Origin: Pusillimonas sp. UBA3987
GTDB taxonomy: Bacteria; Pseudomonadota; Gammaproteobacteria; Burkholderiales; Burkholderiaceae_B
Length of the DNA stretch: 64,000 nt
Reading direction: 5' to 3'
Assembly: GCA_002384935.1 (NCBI GenBank)
Contig: DGCD01000010.1
Span: forward strand, 82,612 to 146,611
The notes below the pieces were generated by a model. It was not told the DNA's origin and did no database searches. It saw only the letters and a program-made list of their open reading frames with translations. The position numbers and the translations under genes were made by a program. Numbering within the stretch: the first letter of the stretch is position 1; each line of letters opens with the position of its first letter. Of the stretch, positions 34,242-42,538 are shown in pieces.

Positions 34242-34652
34242 ATGAAGACGTATAAAACCCGATATGCTGCGTTAGCGTTAGTGGCTTCAGTGTCTGTGCT
34301 GGCGGCATGTTCGAATGAAGAAGACACCACTGCGCCAGCGGTATCTTCCTCTGGCAGCACAATGGAGTCGACTCCAATGACGTCGCCTACACCAACCCAG
34401 CCACAAGCTGAGTCGGCGCCGCCTGCTCAAATGGGTTCCTCTTCTGAAATGGACAACGATACCGAATCGACCCAGGACGAGATTGCCGACAAGGCTGCAG
34501 AGGTTCGTGACGACGCAGTGGATGCCGCAAATCGTGCCGGTGAAGCGATCAAAGAGGGTGCCCGCGACGCAAATGAAGCGATTCAGGACACACTGGATGA
34601 AGGCAAGCCGCCTGAAAATTCCCCTGAGGCTGAGCAGCAGGCAGGACAGTAA
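34242..34652 (+). CDS. Putative lipoprotein with helical repeat region
   Basis: A 136-residue protein: lipobox LAAC (Cys23), a Thr/Pro/Ser-rich linker, then from about residue 85 a charged helical stretch (DKAAEVRDDAVDAANRAGEA) with the 11-residue periodicity of LEA/YtxH-like proteins. The start MKTYKTRYAALAL and the SNEED after the Cys mirror the upstream small lipoprotein. A terminator follows. Confidence 0.65.
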   Translation: MKTYKTRYAALALVASVSVLAACSNEEDTTAPAVSSSGSTMESTPMTSPTPTQPQAESAPPAQMGSSSEMDNDTESTQDEIADKAAEVRDDAVDAANRAGEAIKEGARDANEAIQDTLDEGKPPENSPEAEQQAGQ

Positions 34653-34681
34653 TCGGGTTAGTACTTGGTAATACCAGATCA

Positions 34682-34706
34682 AGGGCGCCAATCGGCGCTC
34701 TTTTTC
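34682..34706 (+). terminator. Rho-independent terminator
   Basis: AGGGCGCC (34682-34689), loop AATC, GGCGCTCT, then TTTTT: an 8-bp stem with one G-T pair and a T run. It closes the lipoprotein pair and separates it from ubiK. Confidence 0.7.
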
Positions 34707-34742
34707 ATTACACTGACGGGATATCAATATCAGGAGAGGATA

Positions 34743-34985
34743 ATGACCAAGCGTAGCGACTGGATGGAAGATCTGCAGAAGAACATGTCTGACTTAATCA
34801 AAAATAGTCCTGCCGCTGATATCGAGCGCAATGTGCGTGCCATGATGACGCAAACGTTTTCGCGCCTGGATCTGGTGACACGAGAAGAGTTCGATACTCA
34901 GGCAGCAGTTCTTGAGCGCGCTTTAGTTCGTCTGGGCGAGTTGGAGGCCCGTGTTCGCGAACTTGAGCAAGAACAAGGCTCGTAG
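34743..34985 (+). CDS. ubiK: Ubiquinone biosynthesis accessory factor UbiK (BMFP domain)
   Basis: An 80-residue coiled-coil protein of the YqiC/BMFP family. It helps assemble the soluble ubiquinone-synthesis complex with UbiJ under aerobic conditions. The C-terminal heptads (VLERALVRLGELEARVRELE) form the trimeric coiled coil. The ATG at 34743 follows a strong GGAGAGG; the 26-codon longer frame overlaps the terminator and is rejected. Confidence 0.85.
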   Translation: MTKRSDWMEDLQKNMSDLIKNSPAADIERNVRAMMTQTFSRLDLVTREEFDTQAAVLERALVRLGELEARVRELEQEQGS

Positions 34986-35072
34986 TTCTGCGGTTGTTGT
35001 TTTTGTCTGCCTGACACGCTTTGTTTGGCGCGTGCAGCGCATACTCCCGCCATGGTTTTTCAGGGGAAGGGT

Positions 35073-36602
35073 ATGTCGCTGGCGATCGTTGAAAGTCGGG
35101 CCACGGTGGGTGTGGAGTCGGTAGCCGTTCGGGTGGAGGTTCATGTGGGCAGCGGTTTGCCCACTTTTTCAATTGTGGGGCTTCCCGATACGGGTGTCAG
35201 GGAAAGCCGGGAACGTGTTCGTGCGGCGATTGTCAGCAGCGGGTTCGACTTTCCCGCAGGGCGAATTACGGTTAATTTGGCGCCGGCCGATTTGCCCAAG
35301 GCGGCATGCTGGTTCGATCTGCCTATTGCCCTGGGTATTTTGATGGCTTCGGGGCAAGTCGCAACCTCCAACGAGCTTGGCCACCCGGACAAGCCGGTGG
35401 ATATTAAAGGCTGGGTCTTTGTCGGCAACCTCTCTTTAACAGGCGAGGTGCCCCCTATTAATGATCCCCTGTCAGTTGCCTTGTCGATTGCGCGTCAGTA
35501 CCCCGCAGCGTGTCTGGTTATGGGGGACGATAGTGCCAGGCTTGCTGCCGTTGTTCCCGATGTTCAGATTTACGGTGTGCATTCGCTGAGTCAGGTTGTT
35601 GCCTGTCTGGCGGGTGGGCAGCCGTGGGTTCCGGTTGCTTCGGCGGCTGCCCCCATCAACATGGGTTCAACGGTTGGTGTTGAGTGTCTTGCCGATGTCA
35701 GGGGGCAAACGTTTGCAAAAAGAGCATTGGAAGTGGCGGCGGCAGGCAGTCACAGTTTGCTGATGGTGGGCGCGCCGGGTACAGGTAAAAGCATGTTGGC
35801 CAGTCGCCTTCCTGGCTTGTTGCCTGAACTTTCGCGTTACCAGGTACTTGAGGTTGCCGCGCTGCGGGCACGCGATAAGGCCGGACTTTTTTTGAGTACC
35901 GTTGCGCCTTTTCGTGCGCCACATCATAGTACGTCTGTGCCGGCATTGATTGGCGGCGGCGCGGTACCGAGGCCCGGGGAGATCACGCGTGCTCATCATG
36001 GTGTACTGTTTCTTGATGAGTTGCCTGAGTTCGAGCGTCGCGTTATTGAGTCGCTTCGTGAACCTTTGGAAACGGCCCATGTCACTATATCGCGGGCGCG
36101 CTATGCGGTGCGTTTTCCGGCCAGTTTTCAACTGGTGGCGGCCATGAATCCCTGCCCGTGCGGTTGGGCGGGGCATCCATCACATGTTTGTCGTTGCACG
36201 CCGGAACGGGTCGAGCAGTATCGTTCAAGATTGTCAGGTCCTTTTCTGGATCGTCTCGATTTGCAGATCAGTGTTGCTCCGGTGCCCAAGGGATGGCTTG
36301 ACTTGCCCGAAGGGGAGACATCGGAGCAAGTCAAAGCACGCGTGGTCCAGGCTCGTGCCCGCCAATTGCAGCGCCAGGGTGTTGTGAACGCAAAACTGCA
36401 GGCGAGTGAGCTGCTCAAATATGTCGATCTCAGCGGCGAGGCCTACGCCATGCTTTCGCAAGGCGCACAGCAGTGGGGATGGTCGGCACGGGTCATGCAT
36501 CGGCTAATGCGGGTTGCCCGCACTGTGGCTGATTTGGCTGGAAGCCAGCATGTCAATGGGTCGCACGTCGCCGAGGCAGTTCAGTTTCGTCAAGCTTGGT
36601 AG
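35073..36602 (+). CDS. yifB: YifB/ComM family Mg-chelatase-like AAA ATPase
   Basis: A 509-residue protein with an N-terminal ChlI-like domain (VEVHVGSGLPTFSIVGLPD), a central AAA module with Walker A GAPGTGKSMLASRLPG near residue 234, Walker B VLFLDELPEF, and a C-terminal zinc-finger-like CPCGWAGHPSHVCRC stretch. ComM in naturally transforming bacteria is a branch-migration helicase for integrating incoming DNA, which pairs functionally with comEC in this window. ATG at 35073 follows GGGGAAGG; an in-frame ATG at 35052 is possible. Confidence 0.93.
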   Translation: MSLAIVESRATVGVESVAVRVEVHVGSGLPTFSIVGLPDTGVRESRERVRAAIVSSGFDFPAGRITVNLAPADLPKAACWFDLPIALGILMASGQVATSNELGHPDKPVDIKGWVFVGNLSLTGEVPPINDPLSVALSIARQYPAACLVMGDDSARLAAVVPDVQIYGVHSLSQVVACLAGGQPWVPVASAAAPINMGSTVGVECLADVRGQTFAKRALEVAAAGSHSLLMVGAPGTGKSMLASRLPGLLPELSRYQVLEVAALRARDKAGLFLSTVAPFRAPHHSTSVPALIGGGAVPRPGEITRAHHGVLFLDELPEFERRVIESLREPLETAHVTISRARYAVRFPASFQLVAAMNPCPCGWAGHPSHVCRCTPERVEQYRSRLSGPFLDRLDLQISVAPVPKGWLDLPEGETSEQVKARVVQARARQLQRQGVVNAKLQASELLKYVDLSGEAYAMLSQGAQQWGWSARVMHRLMRVARTVADLAGSQHVNGSHVAEAVQFRQAW

Positions 36603-36628
36603 ACGCAAGCTAAAAAACATTCTATAAT
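36600..36628 (+). promoter_or_regulatory. Promoter of the rpmI-rplT-phe operon
   Basis: A perfect -10 TATAAT (36623-36628) is preceded at 17 bases by TAGACG (36600-36605, four of six to TTGACA), overlapping the yifB stop codon. The transcript would carry a leader of about 185 bases before rpmI, long enough for an L20-binding autoregulatory structure. Confidence 0.65.
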
Positions 36629-36818
36629 CAAGGGCTTTGCAAATTTTTGCAGAAGCAGTTTCCAAGCATTTATTAAATAAATGGCTCGTGGGTTTGCGGT
36701 GCCGCCAGTGTGTTCGGCATTCCCGGTATTTTTGGAACCGGGGTCTGTCAGCAGGCAGGGTAGCAGCAAAGAAGTTCGGTTTTTCCGGCACCTGCAGTCA
36801 TAAATTACAGGGTTTAAC

Positions 36819-37016
36819 ATGCCAAAAATGAAAACCAAACGGGGCGCAGCCAAGCGTTTCCAGGTTCGCGGTAGCGGTTCCATCAAGCGCGGTCAGGCGT
36901 TCAAACGCCACATCCTTACCAAGAAAACCACTAAGAGCAAGCGCCAATTGCGCGGTTCCACTGCGGTTCACAAGTCTGATGTTGCGTCTGTTCGCAGCAT
37001 GCTGCCCTACGCTTGA
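36819..37016 (+). CDS. rpmI: 50S ribosomal protein L35
   Basis: A 65-residue basic protein starting MPKMKTKRGAAKRF, with HILTKKTTKSKRQLRG, the standard L35 signature and length. It is the first gene of rpmI-rplT-pheS-pheT-ihfA in this genome, instead of following infC. Confidence 0.97.
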   Translation: MPKMKTKRGAAKRFQVRGSGSIKRGQAFKRHILTKKTTKSKRQLRGSTAVHKSDVASVRSMLPYA

Positions 37017-37033
37017 ATTAACGGAGATTAACT

Positions 37034-37393
37034 ATGCCACGCGTAAAACGCGGCGTTACCGCCCGCGCTCGTCACAAAAAAGTTCTTAAAGCAGCCAAAG
37101 GTTATCGCGGTCGCCGCGGTAATGTATTCCGGGTTGCCAAGCAAGCGGTCATGCGTGCAGGCCAATATGCCTACCGCGACCGTCGCAACAAGAAGCGTAC
37201 TTTCCGCGCGCTATGGATCACTCGTATCAATGCGGCATGCCGTGAACTTGGTGTATCCTACAGCGTGTTTATCGCCGGTACAAAAAAAGCATCCATCGAT
37301 CTCGACCGCAAGGTTTTGGCCGACATGGCTGTGAACGACAAAGCGGGTTTTGCCGCTGTGGTTCAACAGGCAAAAGCTGCTTTGGCTTCGTAA
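37034..37393 (+). CDS. rplT: 50S ribosomal protein L20
   Basis: A 119-residue L20: MPRVKRGVTARARHKKVLK, RAGQYAYRDRRNKKR and LWITRINAACRELG are all conserved. Besides assembling 23S rRNA, L20 represses its own operon in E. coli by binding the leader upstream of rpmI. The gap to rpmI is 17 bases with a GGAG site. Confidence 0.97.
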   Translation: MPRVKRGVTARARHKKVLKAAKGYRGRRGNVFRVAKQAVMRAGQYAYRDRRNKKRTFRALWITRINAACRELGVSYSVFIAGTKKASIDLDRKVLADMAVNDKAGFAAVVQQAKAALAS

Positions 37394-37420
37394 GCTTTTA
37401 CGTCAACGGTATTGCACTAG

Positions 37421-37447
37421 AACGGGGCTCGGTCGGGCTCCGTTTGC
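37421..37447 (+). terminator. Possible terminator/attenuator between rplT and pheS
   Basis: AACGGGGCTC (37421-37430), loop GGTC and GGGCTCCGTT (37435-37444) form a 10-bp stem with two G-T pairs, followed by a weak TTGCATTT tail. It may lower pheST expression relative to the ribosomal genes. No Phe-rich leader peptide was found. Confidence 0.4.
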
Positions 37448-37468
37448 ATTTGGAAAAACGATTAACCC

Positions 37469-38491
37469 ATGACTTCGTCCGATGAAGACCTGATCGCTCA
37501 GGCAACCGAGGCGTTTCAGCAGGCAACCGATGCCAATGCGCTGGAGAACGCAAAAGCCCGTTTTATTGGCAAGCAAGGCTTGCTCACTTCCATGCTGAAA
37601 GGGCTGGCCAAGTTGGAGCCGGCCGAGAAGAAAACCGAAGGCGCGCGTATTAACCAGCTCAAGCAGCAGATTGAATCCTTGCTGACCGAGCGTCGGCAGC
37701 AACTGGTGCAGGCGCAACTTCAACGTCGGCTGGCATCGGAAACGATCGATGTCACCTTGCCCGGCCGGGGCTACGCAACAGGCGGGATTCATCCCGTTAT
37801 TCAAACATGGCAGCGTGTCGAAGCCATTTTTCGCTCCATCGGATTCGATGTGGCCGATGGGCCGGAAATTGAAGATGACTGGACAAACTTCACCGCGCTG
37901 AATAACCCGGAGAACCATCCGGCCCGTTCCATGCAGGATACTTTTTATGTCGACATGAACGACAGCAAGGGCTTGCCCATGTTGTTGCGCACGCATACCA
38001 GTCCCATGCAGGTGCGTTATGCACGCATGCATAGCCCCCCCATCAAAGTGATCGCGCCTGGCCGCACCTATCGGGTTGACAGCGACGCAACGCATTCACC
38101 GATGTTTCACCAGGTGGAAGGGTTATGGGTCGCCGAGAACATTTCTTTTGCCGACCTGAAAGGGGTCTACACCAATTTTCTGCGGGCCTTTTTTGAAACC
38201 GACGATCTCTCAGTTCGTTTTCGCCCGTCGTTCTTCCCGTTTACCGAGCCCTCGGCTGAAATCGACATGATGTTTACATCAGGCCCCAATCAGGGCAAGT
38301 GGCTGGAAATATCGGGCTCCGGGCAGGTTCATCCTCAGGTTATTCGTAACTTCGGCCTGGATCCTGAACGTTATATTGGCTTTGCGTTTGGCTCAGGTCT
38401 TGAGCGCTTGACCATGCTTCGCTACGGCGTGAATGATTTGCGTCAGTTTTTTGAAGGTGATTTGCGTTTCCTGCGTCAGTTTAATCGCTGA
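37469..38491 (+). CDS. pheS: Phenylalanine--tRNA ligase alpha subunit
   Basis: A 340-residue catalytic subunit. Features are an N-terminal coiled coil (residues 1-95), then HPVIQTW, RTHTSPMQVRYA (motif 1-2), MFHQVEGLWV, and motif 3 FGSGLERLTMLRYGV with the substrate-pocket residues. It is complete and forms the alpha2-beta2 enzyme with PheT. Confidence 0.97.
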   Translation: MTSSDEDLIAQATEAFQQATDANALENAKARFIGKQGLLTSMLKGLAKLEPAEKKTEGARINQLKQQIESLLTERRQQLVQAQLQRRLASETIDVTLPGRGYATGGIHPVIQTWQRVEAIFRSIGFDVADGPEIEDDWTNFTALNNPENHPARSMQDTFYVDMNDSKGLPMLLRTHTSPMQVRYARMHSPPIKVIAPGRTYRVDSDATHSPMFHQVEGLWVAENISFADLKGVYTNFLRAFFETDDLSVRFRPSFFPFTEPSAEIDMMFTSGPNQGKWLEISGSGQVHPQVIRNFGLDPERYIGFAFGSGLERLTMLRYGVNDLRQFFEGDLRFLRQFNR

Positions 38492-38508
38492 CATCGCCTT
38501 GATTCGTG

Positions 38509-38528
38509 TCGGGTGCAAAGGCACCCGA
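38509..38528 (+). repeat. Perfect hairpin between pheS and pheT
   Basis: TCGGGTGC, loop AAAG, GCACCCGA: an 8-bp perfect stem in the 78-base gap. There is no T run, so it is unlikely to terminate; it could stabilise the upstream mRNA. Confidence 0.4.
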
Positions 38529-38569
38529 ACCCGGTTTCCCAGACTCTTTAATCGATTTCAGACATTATT

Positions 38570-40984
38570 ATGCAATTCCCAGAATCGTGGTTGCGCAGCT
38601 TTGTGAATCCGAGCATTGATTCCGATGCGTTATCTCATCAACTCACCATGGCGGGCCTCGAGGTTGAAGAGGTTGGCCCGGTGGCTCCGCCGTTCGAGCA
38701 GATCGTTGTTGCCCATATCAAGGAAATTTCTGCCCATCCCAACGCCGATAAATTGCGCATATGTCAGGTGGATGATGGCTCCGGGGAATTGCTTCAGGTG
38801 GTGTGCGGCGCCCCAAATGCTGCGGCCGGCTTAACCGTGCCGTTTGCGCGCATTGGTGCCAGGCTGCCCGATGGCATGAAAATCGGCAAGGCGAAAATGC
38901 GTGGGGTCGAGTCATTCGGCATGTTGTGCTCGGCTCGCGAGCTGGGGTTGTCGGAAGATCATGCCGGCTTGCTCGAGCTCGATCAAGGCCTGCCGGCAGG
39001 ACAATCGATCCGGGAAGCGCTCAGTCTTGATGACACGGTATTTACGCTGAAACTCACCCCGAACAGGGCCGATTGCCTGTCGATTCTGGGCGTTGCGCGT
39101 GAGGTCGCCGCGCTGAACGGCGTTACTTTGCATCTGCCGCGTGCGGAGCCAGTGGCCGTTACCATTAATGATCACTTGCCGGTTGAGGTCAACGCGCCCG
39201 ACCTCTGCGGTCGATTTGCCGGTCGCGTTATCCGGGGCGTCAATGCCAAAGCCAAAACCCCCGATTGGATGCGCGCACGTCTGGAACGTTGCGGTCAACG
39301 CTCTATTTCGGCTTTGGTCGACATTTCCAACTACGTCATGCTCGAGTTGGGGCGCCCGACGCACGTCTTTGATCTGGCCAAGGTGAATCATGGTTTAACA
39401 GTGCGCTGGGGCAAAGAGGGTGAGCAGCTCGAGCTGCTGAATGGCCAAACCATTACGCTGCAACCGGATGTCGGTGTTATCGCATCGGGCAGCGAACTTG
39501 AGAGCCTGGCTGGCATTATGGGCGGCGAGGCCAGTGCGGTAACGCTTGATACCACCGATATTTACCTTGAGGGCGCCTTTTGGTGGCCTGAGGCAATTAT
39601 GGGTCGGGCCCGGCGCTTCAAGTTCAGTTCCGAAGCCAGTCATCGTTTTGAACGCGGTGTTGATTTTGCGAATATTCCACAAGATCTCGAACGCATGACG
39701 CAATTGATACTGGATATTTGTGGCGGGCAGGCCGGCCCGCTCGACGACCAGATTATTAATTTGCCTGATCGGCCTGTCGTGGATTTGCGTGTCGATCGTT
39801 GTCGGCTTGTATTGGGTATCGATGTTTCCGAACAGGAAATTGGCGAAATCTTTACCCGGCTGAGCTTGCCTTATCAACTGGAAAACGGTGTGTTCAAGGT
39901 GACCCCGCCAAGCTATCGATTCGATTTGATCATTGAAGAAGATCTGATCGAGGAGGTTGCGCGTGTTTACGGGTTTGAACGCATTCCTGATTTGGCTCCG
40001 GTTGCGCCCGCCATCATGACAATGCCTGAGGAAACCTTGAAAGGCCCTCATGCCCTTCGGGCGATCATGGCTTTGCGCGATTATCAGGAAGTGATCAATT
40101 TTTCATTCGTTGAGCAAGCGTGGGAAACGAATTATTGTGCGAACAGTGATCCGATTCGCCTGTTGAACCCCATTGCCAGCCAGTTGGCCGTGATGCGTTC
40201 CAGTTTGATCGGGGGTTTGCTGGCAAATATCGTACACAACGCCAATCGCAAGCAGTCACGTGTCCGGATTTTCGAGTTGGGCCGGGTATTTGAACGTGAT
40301 CCTGCGGTCAAGGAAGGCGATCTGGCGGTTCAAGGGGTAAGGCAACCGCAACGCCTGGCGGCAGCGGCCTGGGGGCCGGCCATGTCCGAGCAATGGGGCG
40401 TACCCGACCGGGCCGTTGATTTCTACGATGTAAAAAGTGACCTTGAAGCGTTAATGGGAAGCCGGGCACACGAACTGGTTTGCCAGGTGGCGACTCATCC
40501 GGCCTTGCATCCGGGGCGCAGTGCCCGCTTGCTGCTGGGCAGCCAGCCAATTGGCTGGCTCGGCGAAGTGCATCCGCAATGGGTTCAACAATTGGAACTG
40601 GCACGCGCGCCGGTGGTTTTCGAAGTGGATGTCGACGCAATCTCCCATGTTAACCTGCCTGCGCCAACTGAAATTTCCCGGCAACCTGTCGTGGTTCGCG
40701 ATCTGGCGATCTGGGTTGATGAAGGTGTGTCTTATCAGGGTTTACTCGATACCTTAAAGCAAAGTATTGCTTCTGATGCTAAGCTAAAGATTGTCAAAGA
40801 TATTCGCTTGTTTGATGTCTGGCGTGACAAGAACGCCGAAGTGGCATCGGCGCAAACCAGTCTGGCTTTGCGTTTTTGGTTGCAAGACCCGGCGGTCACG
40901 CTGGATGATCAGCAGGTGGAAGACTGCATGAAAGTATTGTTGGCGGCCCTGGTCGATCAGCATGGCGTTCGGCAACGAGCATAA
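38570..40984 (+). CDS. pheT: Phenylalanine--tRNA ligase beta subunit
   Basis: An 804-residue subunit with the EMAP-like tRNA-binding domain (residues 40-150), the B3/B4 editing domain with GIMGGEASAVT, the B5 domain, a synthetase-like core without catalytic residues, and a C-terminal ferredoxin-fold anticodon-binding domain. The length is normal and the gene is intact. It is followed by ihfA after 10 bases. Confidence 0.97.
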   Translation: MQFPESWLRSFVNPSIDSDALSHQLTMAGLEVEEVGPVAPPFEQIVVAHIKEISAHPNADKLRICQVDDGSGELLQVVCGAPNAAAGLTVPFARIGARLPDGMKIGKAKMRGVESFGMLCSARELGLSEDHAGLLELDQGLPAGQSIREALSLDDTVFTLKLTPNRADCLSILGVAREVAALNGVTLHLPRAEPVAVTINDHLPVEVNAPDLCGRFAGRVIRGVNAKAKTPDWMRARLERCGQRSISALVDISNYVMLELGRPTHVFDLAKVNHGLTVRWGKEGEQLELLNGQTITLQPDVGVIASGSELESLAGIMGGEASAVTLDTTDIYLEGAFWWPEAIMGRARRFKFSSEASHRFERGVDFANIPQDLERMTQLILDICGGQAGPLDDQIINLPDRPVVDLRVDRCRLVLGIDVSEQEIGEIFTRLSLPYQLENGVFKVTPPSYRFDLIIEEDLIEEVARVYGFERIPDLAPVAPAIMTMPEETLKGPHALRAIMALRDYQEVINFSFVEQAWETNYCANSDPIRLLNPIASQLAVMRSSLIGGLLANIVHNANRKQSRVRIFELGRVFERDPAVKEGDLAVQGVRQPQRLAAAAWGPAMSEQWGVPDRAVDFYDVKSDLEALMGSRAHELVCQVATHPALHPGRSARLLLGSQPIGWLGEVHPQWVQQLELARAPVVFEVDVDAISHVNLPAPTEISRQPVVVRDLAIWVDEGVSYQGLLDTLKQSIASDAKLKIVKDIRLFDVWRDKNAEVASAQTSLALRFWLQDPAVTLDDQQVEDCMKVLLAALVDQHGVRQRA

Positions 40985-40994
40985 GAGAGACATC

Positions 40995-41312
40995 ATGAAT
41001 CAGGAAGCACGTACACTGACCAAAGCCGAGTTGGCCGAATTGTTGTTTGACCGGGTGGGTTTGAACAAGCGTGAAGCCAAAGATCTGGTTGATACTTTTT
41101 TTGAGGAAATCCGAGACTCCCTGGCCAACGGTGTCGAAGTCAAGTTGTCTGGTTTTGGTAATTTCCAGGTTCGCGATAAGCCGCCGCGCCCGGGCCGAAA
41201 CCCCAAAACGGGTGAAGTCATTCCCATTGATGCTCGTCGGGTCGTTACGTTTCATGCCAGTCAGAAATTGAAAGGCGCCGTTGAACAGGCACCAGACGAA
41301 TCTGCTCTTTAA
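40995..41312 (+). CDS. ihfA: Integration host factor alpha subunit
   Basis: A 105-residue DNA-bending protein with SGFGNFQVRDKPPRPGRNP and KTGEVIPIDARRVVTF; the Pro in RPGRNP intercalates in DNA. ATG at 40995 gives MNQEARTLTKAELAELLF. IHF is itself a co-factor of sigma54 promoters such as that of glnK in this window. Confidence 0.96.
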   Translation: MNQEARTLTKAELAELLFDRVGLNKREAKDLVDTFFEEIRDSLANGVEVKLSGFGNFQVRDKPPRPGRNPKTGEVIPIDARRVVTFHASQKLKGAVEQAPDESAL

Positions 41313-41336
41313 TGTTTTCATTGACGAAACAAAGCC

Positions 41337-41738
41337 ATGATTTCCAGCCAAACGTCAGTTAATCTGCCCCCTATACCTGCAAAGCGTTATTTCACTATCG
41401 GCGAGGTCAGTGAGCTGTGTGCGGTTAAGCCGCATGTTCTGCGCTATTGGGAGCAGGAATTCACGCAACTCAAGCCGGTTAAGCGGCGCGGGAATCGTCG
41501 CTATTATCAACATCATGAAGTCTTGCTTATTCGCCGAATCCGCGATTTGCTGTACGAGCAGGGCTTTACCATCAGCGGCGCGCGCAATCGCCTGGGTGAT
41601 GCTCGTGATGTACCGCACGACGCTGAAGCGGCAGTGCGCCTGACCGGCCAGGAGTTCCAGGCAATGCGCAATGAACTCATTGCCATTCGCGATAACCTCG
41701 ACCAGGCGCTTGGAGCGCAGTCTGAAACGGCCGGTTGA
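41337..41738 (+). CDS. MerR family transcriptional regulator
   Basis: A 133-residue regulator with an N-terminal MerR winged helix (RYFTIGEVSELCAVKPHVLRYWEQEF, split here only by description) and a short C-terminal helix. It lacks the metal-binding cysteines of metal sensors. It is the MerR-like protein that regularly follows ihfA in proteobacteria; its ligand is unknown. The stop overlaps the next start in TGATG. Confidence 0.9.
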   Translation: MISSQTSVNLPPIPAKRYFTIGEVSELCAVKPHVLRYWEQEFTQLKPVKRRGNRRYYQHHEVLLIRRIRDLLYEQGFTISGARNRLGDARDVPHDAEAAVRLTGQEFQAMRNELIAIRDNLDQALGAQSETAG

Positions 41739-42538
41739 TGCGTTCTGAGGCGTTGCATGCTTTGTGCCTGACAGACCCCGGCCAGAAGGTTCAGGCGGTG
41801 TGGGCAATTGAAAGCGGGCCCGATTCGCTTGATTCGGAACAAGACCTGCATGTGCCTGAAGGTGTCGTGATTCCCGGTCGCCCCGATCGACCGGAACTGG
41901 TTGGTCCTTTCAAAGTCAAGCAGCGATCAGTGCATACCGAACAGGGTCGAGCGGCACTGATTCATTCGCTGGCACACATTGAATTTAATGCGATCAATCT
42001 TGCGCTGGATATTATTTGGCGCTTTCCCGGCATGCCTTCCCGGTTCTATGGCGATTGGCTCACGGTTGCCAAGGAAGAGGCCTATCATTTTTCTTTGCTA
42101 AGCAACCATTTGCATGGCATGGGTCATGCCTACGGCGATTTTCCCGCGCATGATGGTTTGTGGGAGATGGCGCAACGCACTGAGGATAACTTGCTTGCCA
42201 GGCTGGCCCTGGTACCGCGAACCCTTGAAGCACGCGGCTTGGATGCTTCTCCGGTGGTCCGCACGAAATTGGCAAACGCCAATGATATCGAGGCGGCGCA
42301 GATCATCGATATTATTTTGCATGATGAAATAGGCCACGTGGCAATCGGCAACAAATGGTATCGCCATTTGTGTCTGGAAAACCGGTTTGATCCTGTTGCA
42401 CATTACGCTGAGATGGCCCGAATTTACAGGGCGCCGCGTTTGAAAGGGCCTTTCAATATCGAGGCCCGGATAGCGGCCGGTTTTACTGAGCGCGAGTTGG
42501 AGGCGCTTCAGGCTCAGGATCGGGTACCTGCAACCTGA
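41738..42538 (+). CDS. DUF455 family ferritin-like protein
   Basis: A 266-residue protein of the DUF455 family with a ferritin-like four-helix bundle: HSLAHIEFNAINLALD and KEEAYHF, then LHDEIGHVAIGN supply Glu/His pairs expected to bind a di-iron centre. A role in tRNA hydroxylation or oxidative stress has been suggested for relatives, but none is established. ATG at 41738 overlaps the regulator stop. Its last 56 bases overlap the convergent sigma/anti-sigma gene. Confidence 0.85.
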   Translation: MRSEALHALCLTDPGQKVQAVWAIESGPDSLDSEQDLHVPEGVVIPGRPDRPELVGPFKVKQRSVHTEQGRAALIHSLAHIEFNAINLALDIIWRFPGMPSRFYGDWLTVAKEEAYHFSLLSNHLHGMGHAYGDFPAHDGLWEMAQRTEDNLLARLALVPRTLEARGLDASPVVRTKLANANDIEAAQIIDIILHDEIGHVAIGNKWYRHLCLENRFDPVAHYAEMARIYRAPRLKGPFNIEARIAAGFTERELEALQAQDRVPAT

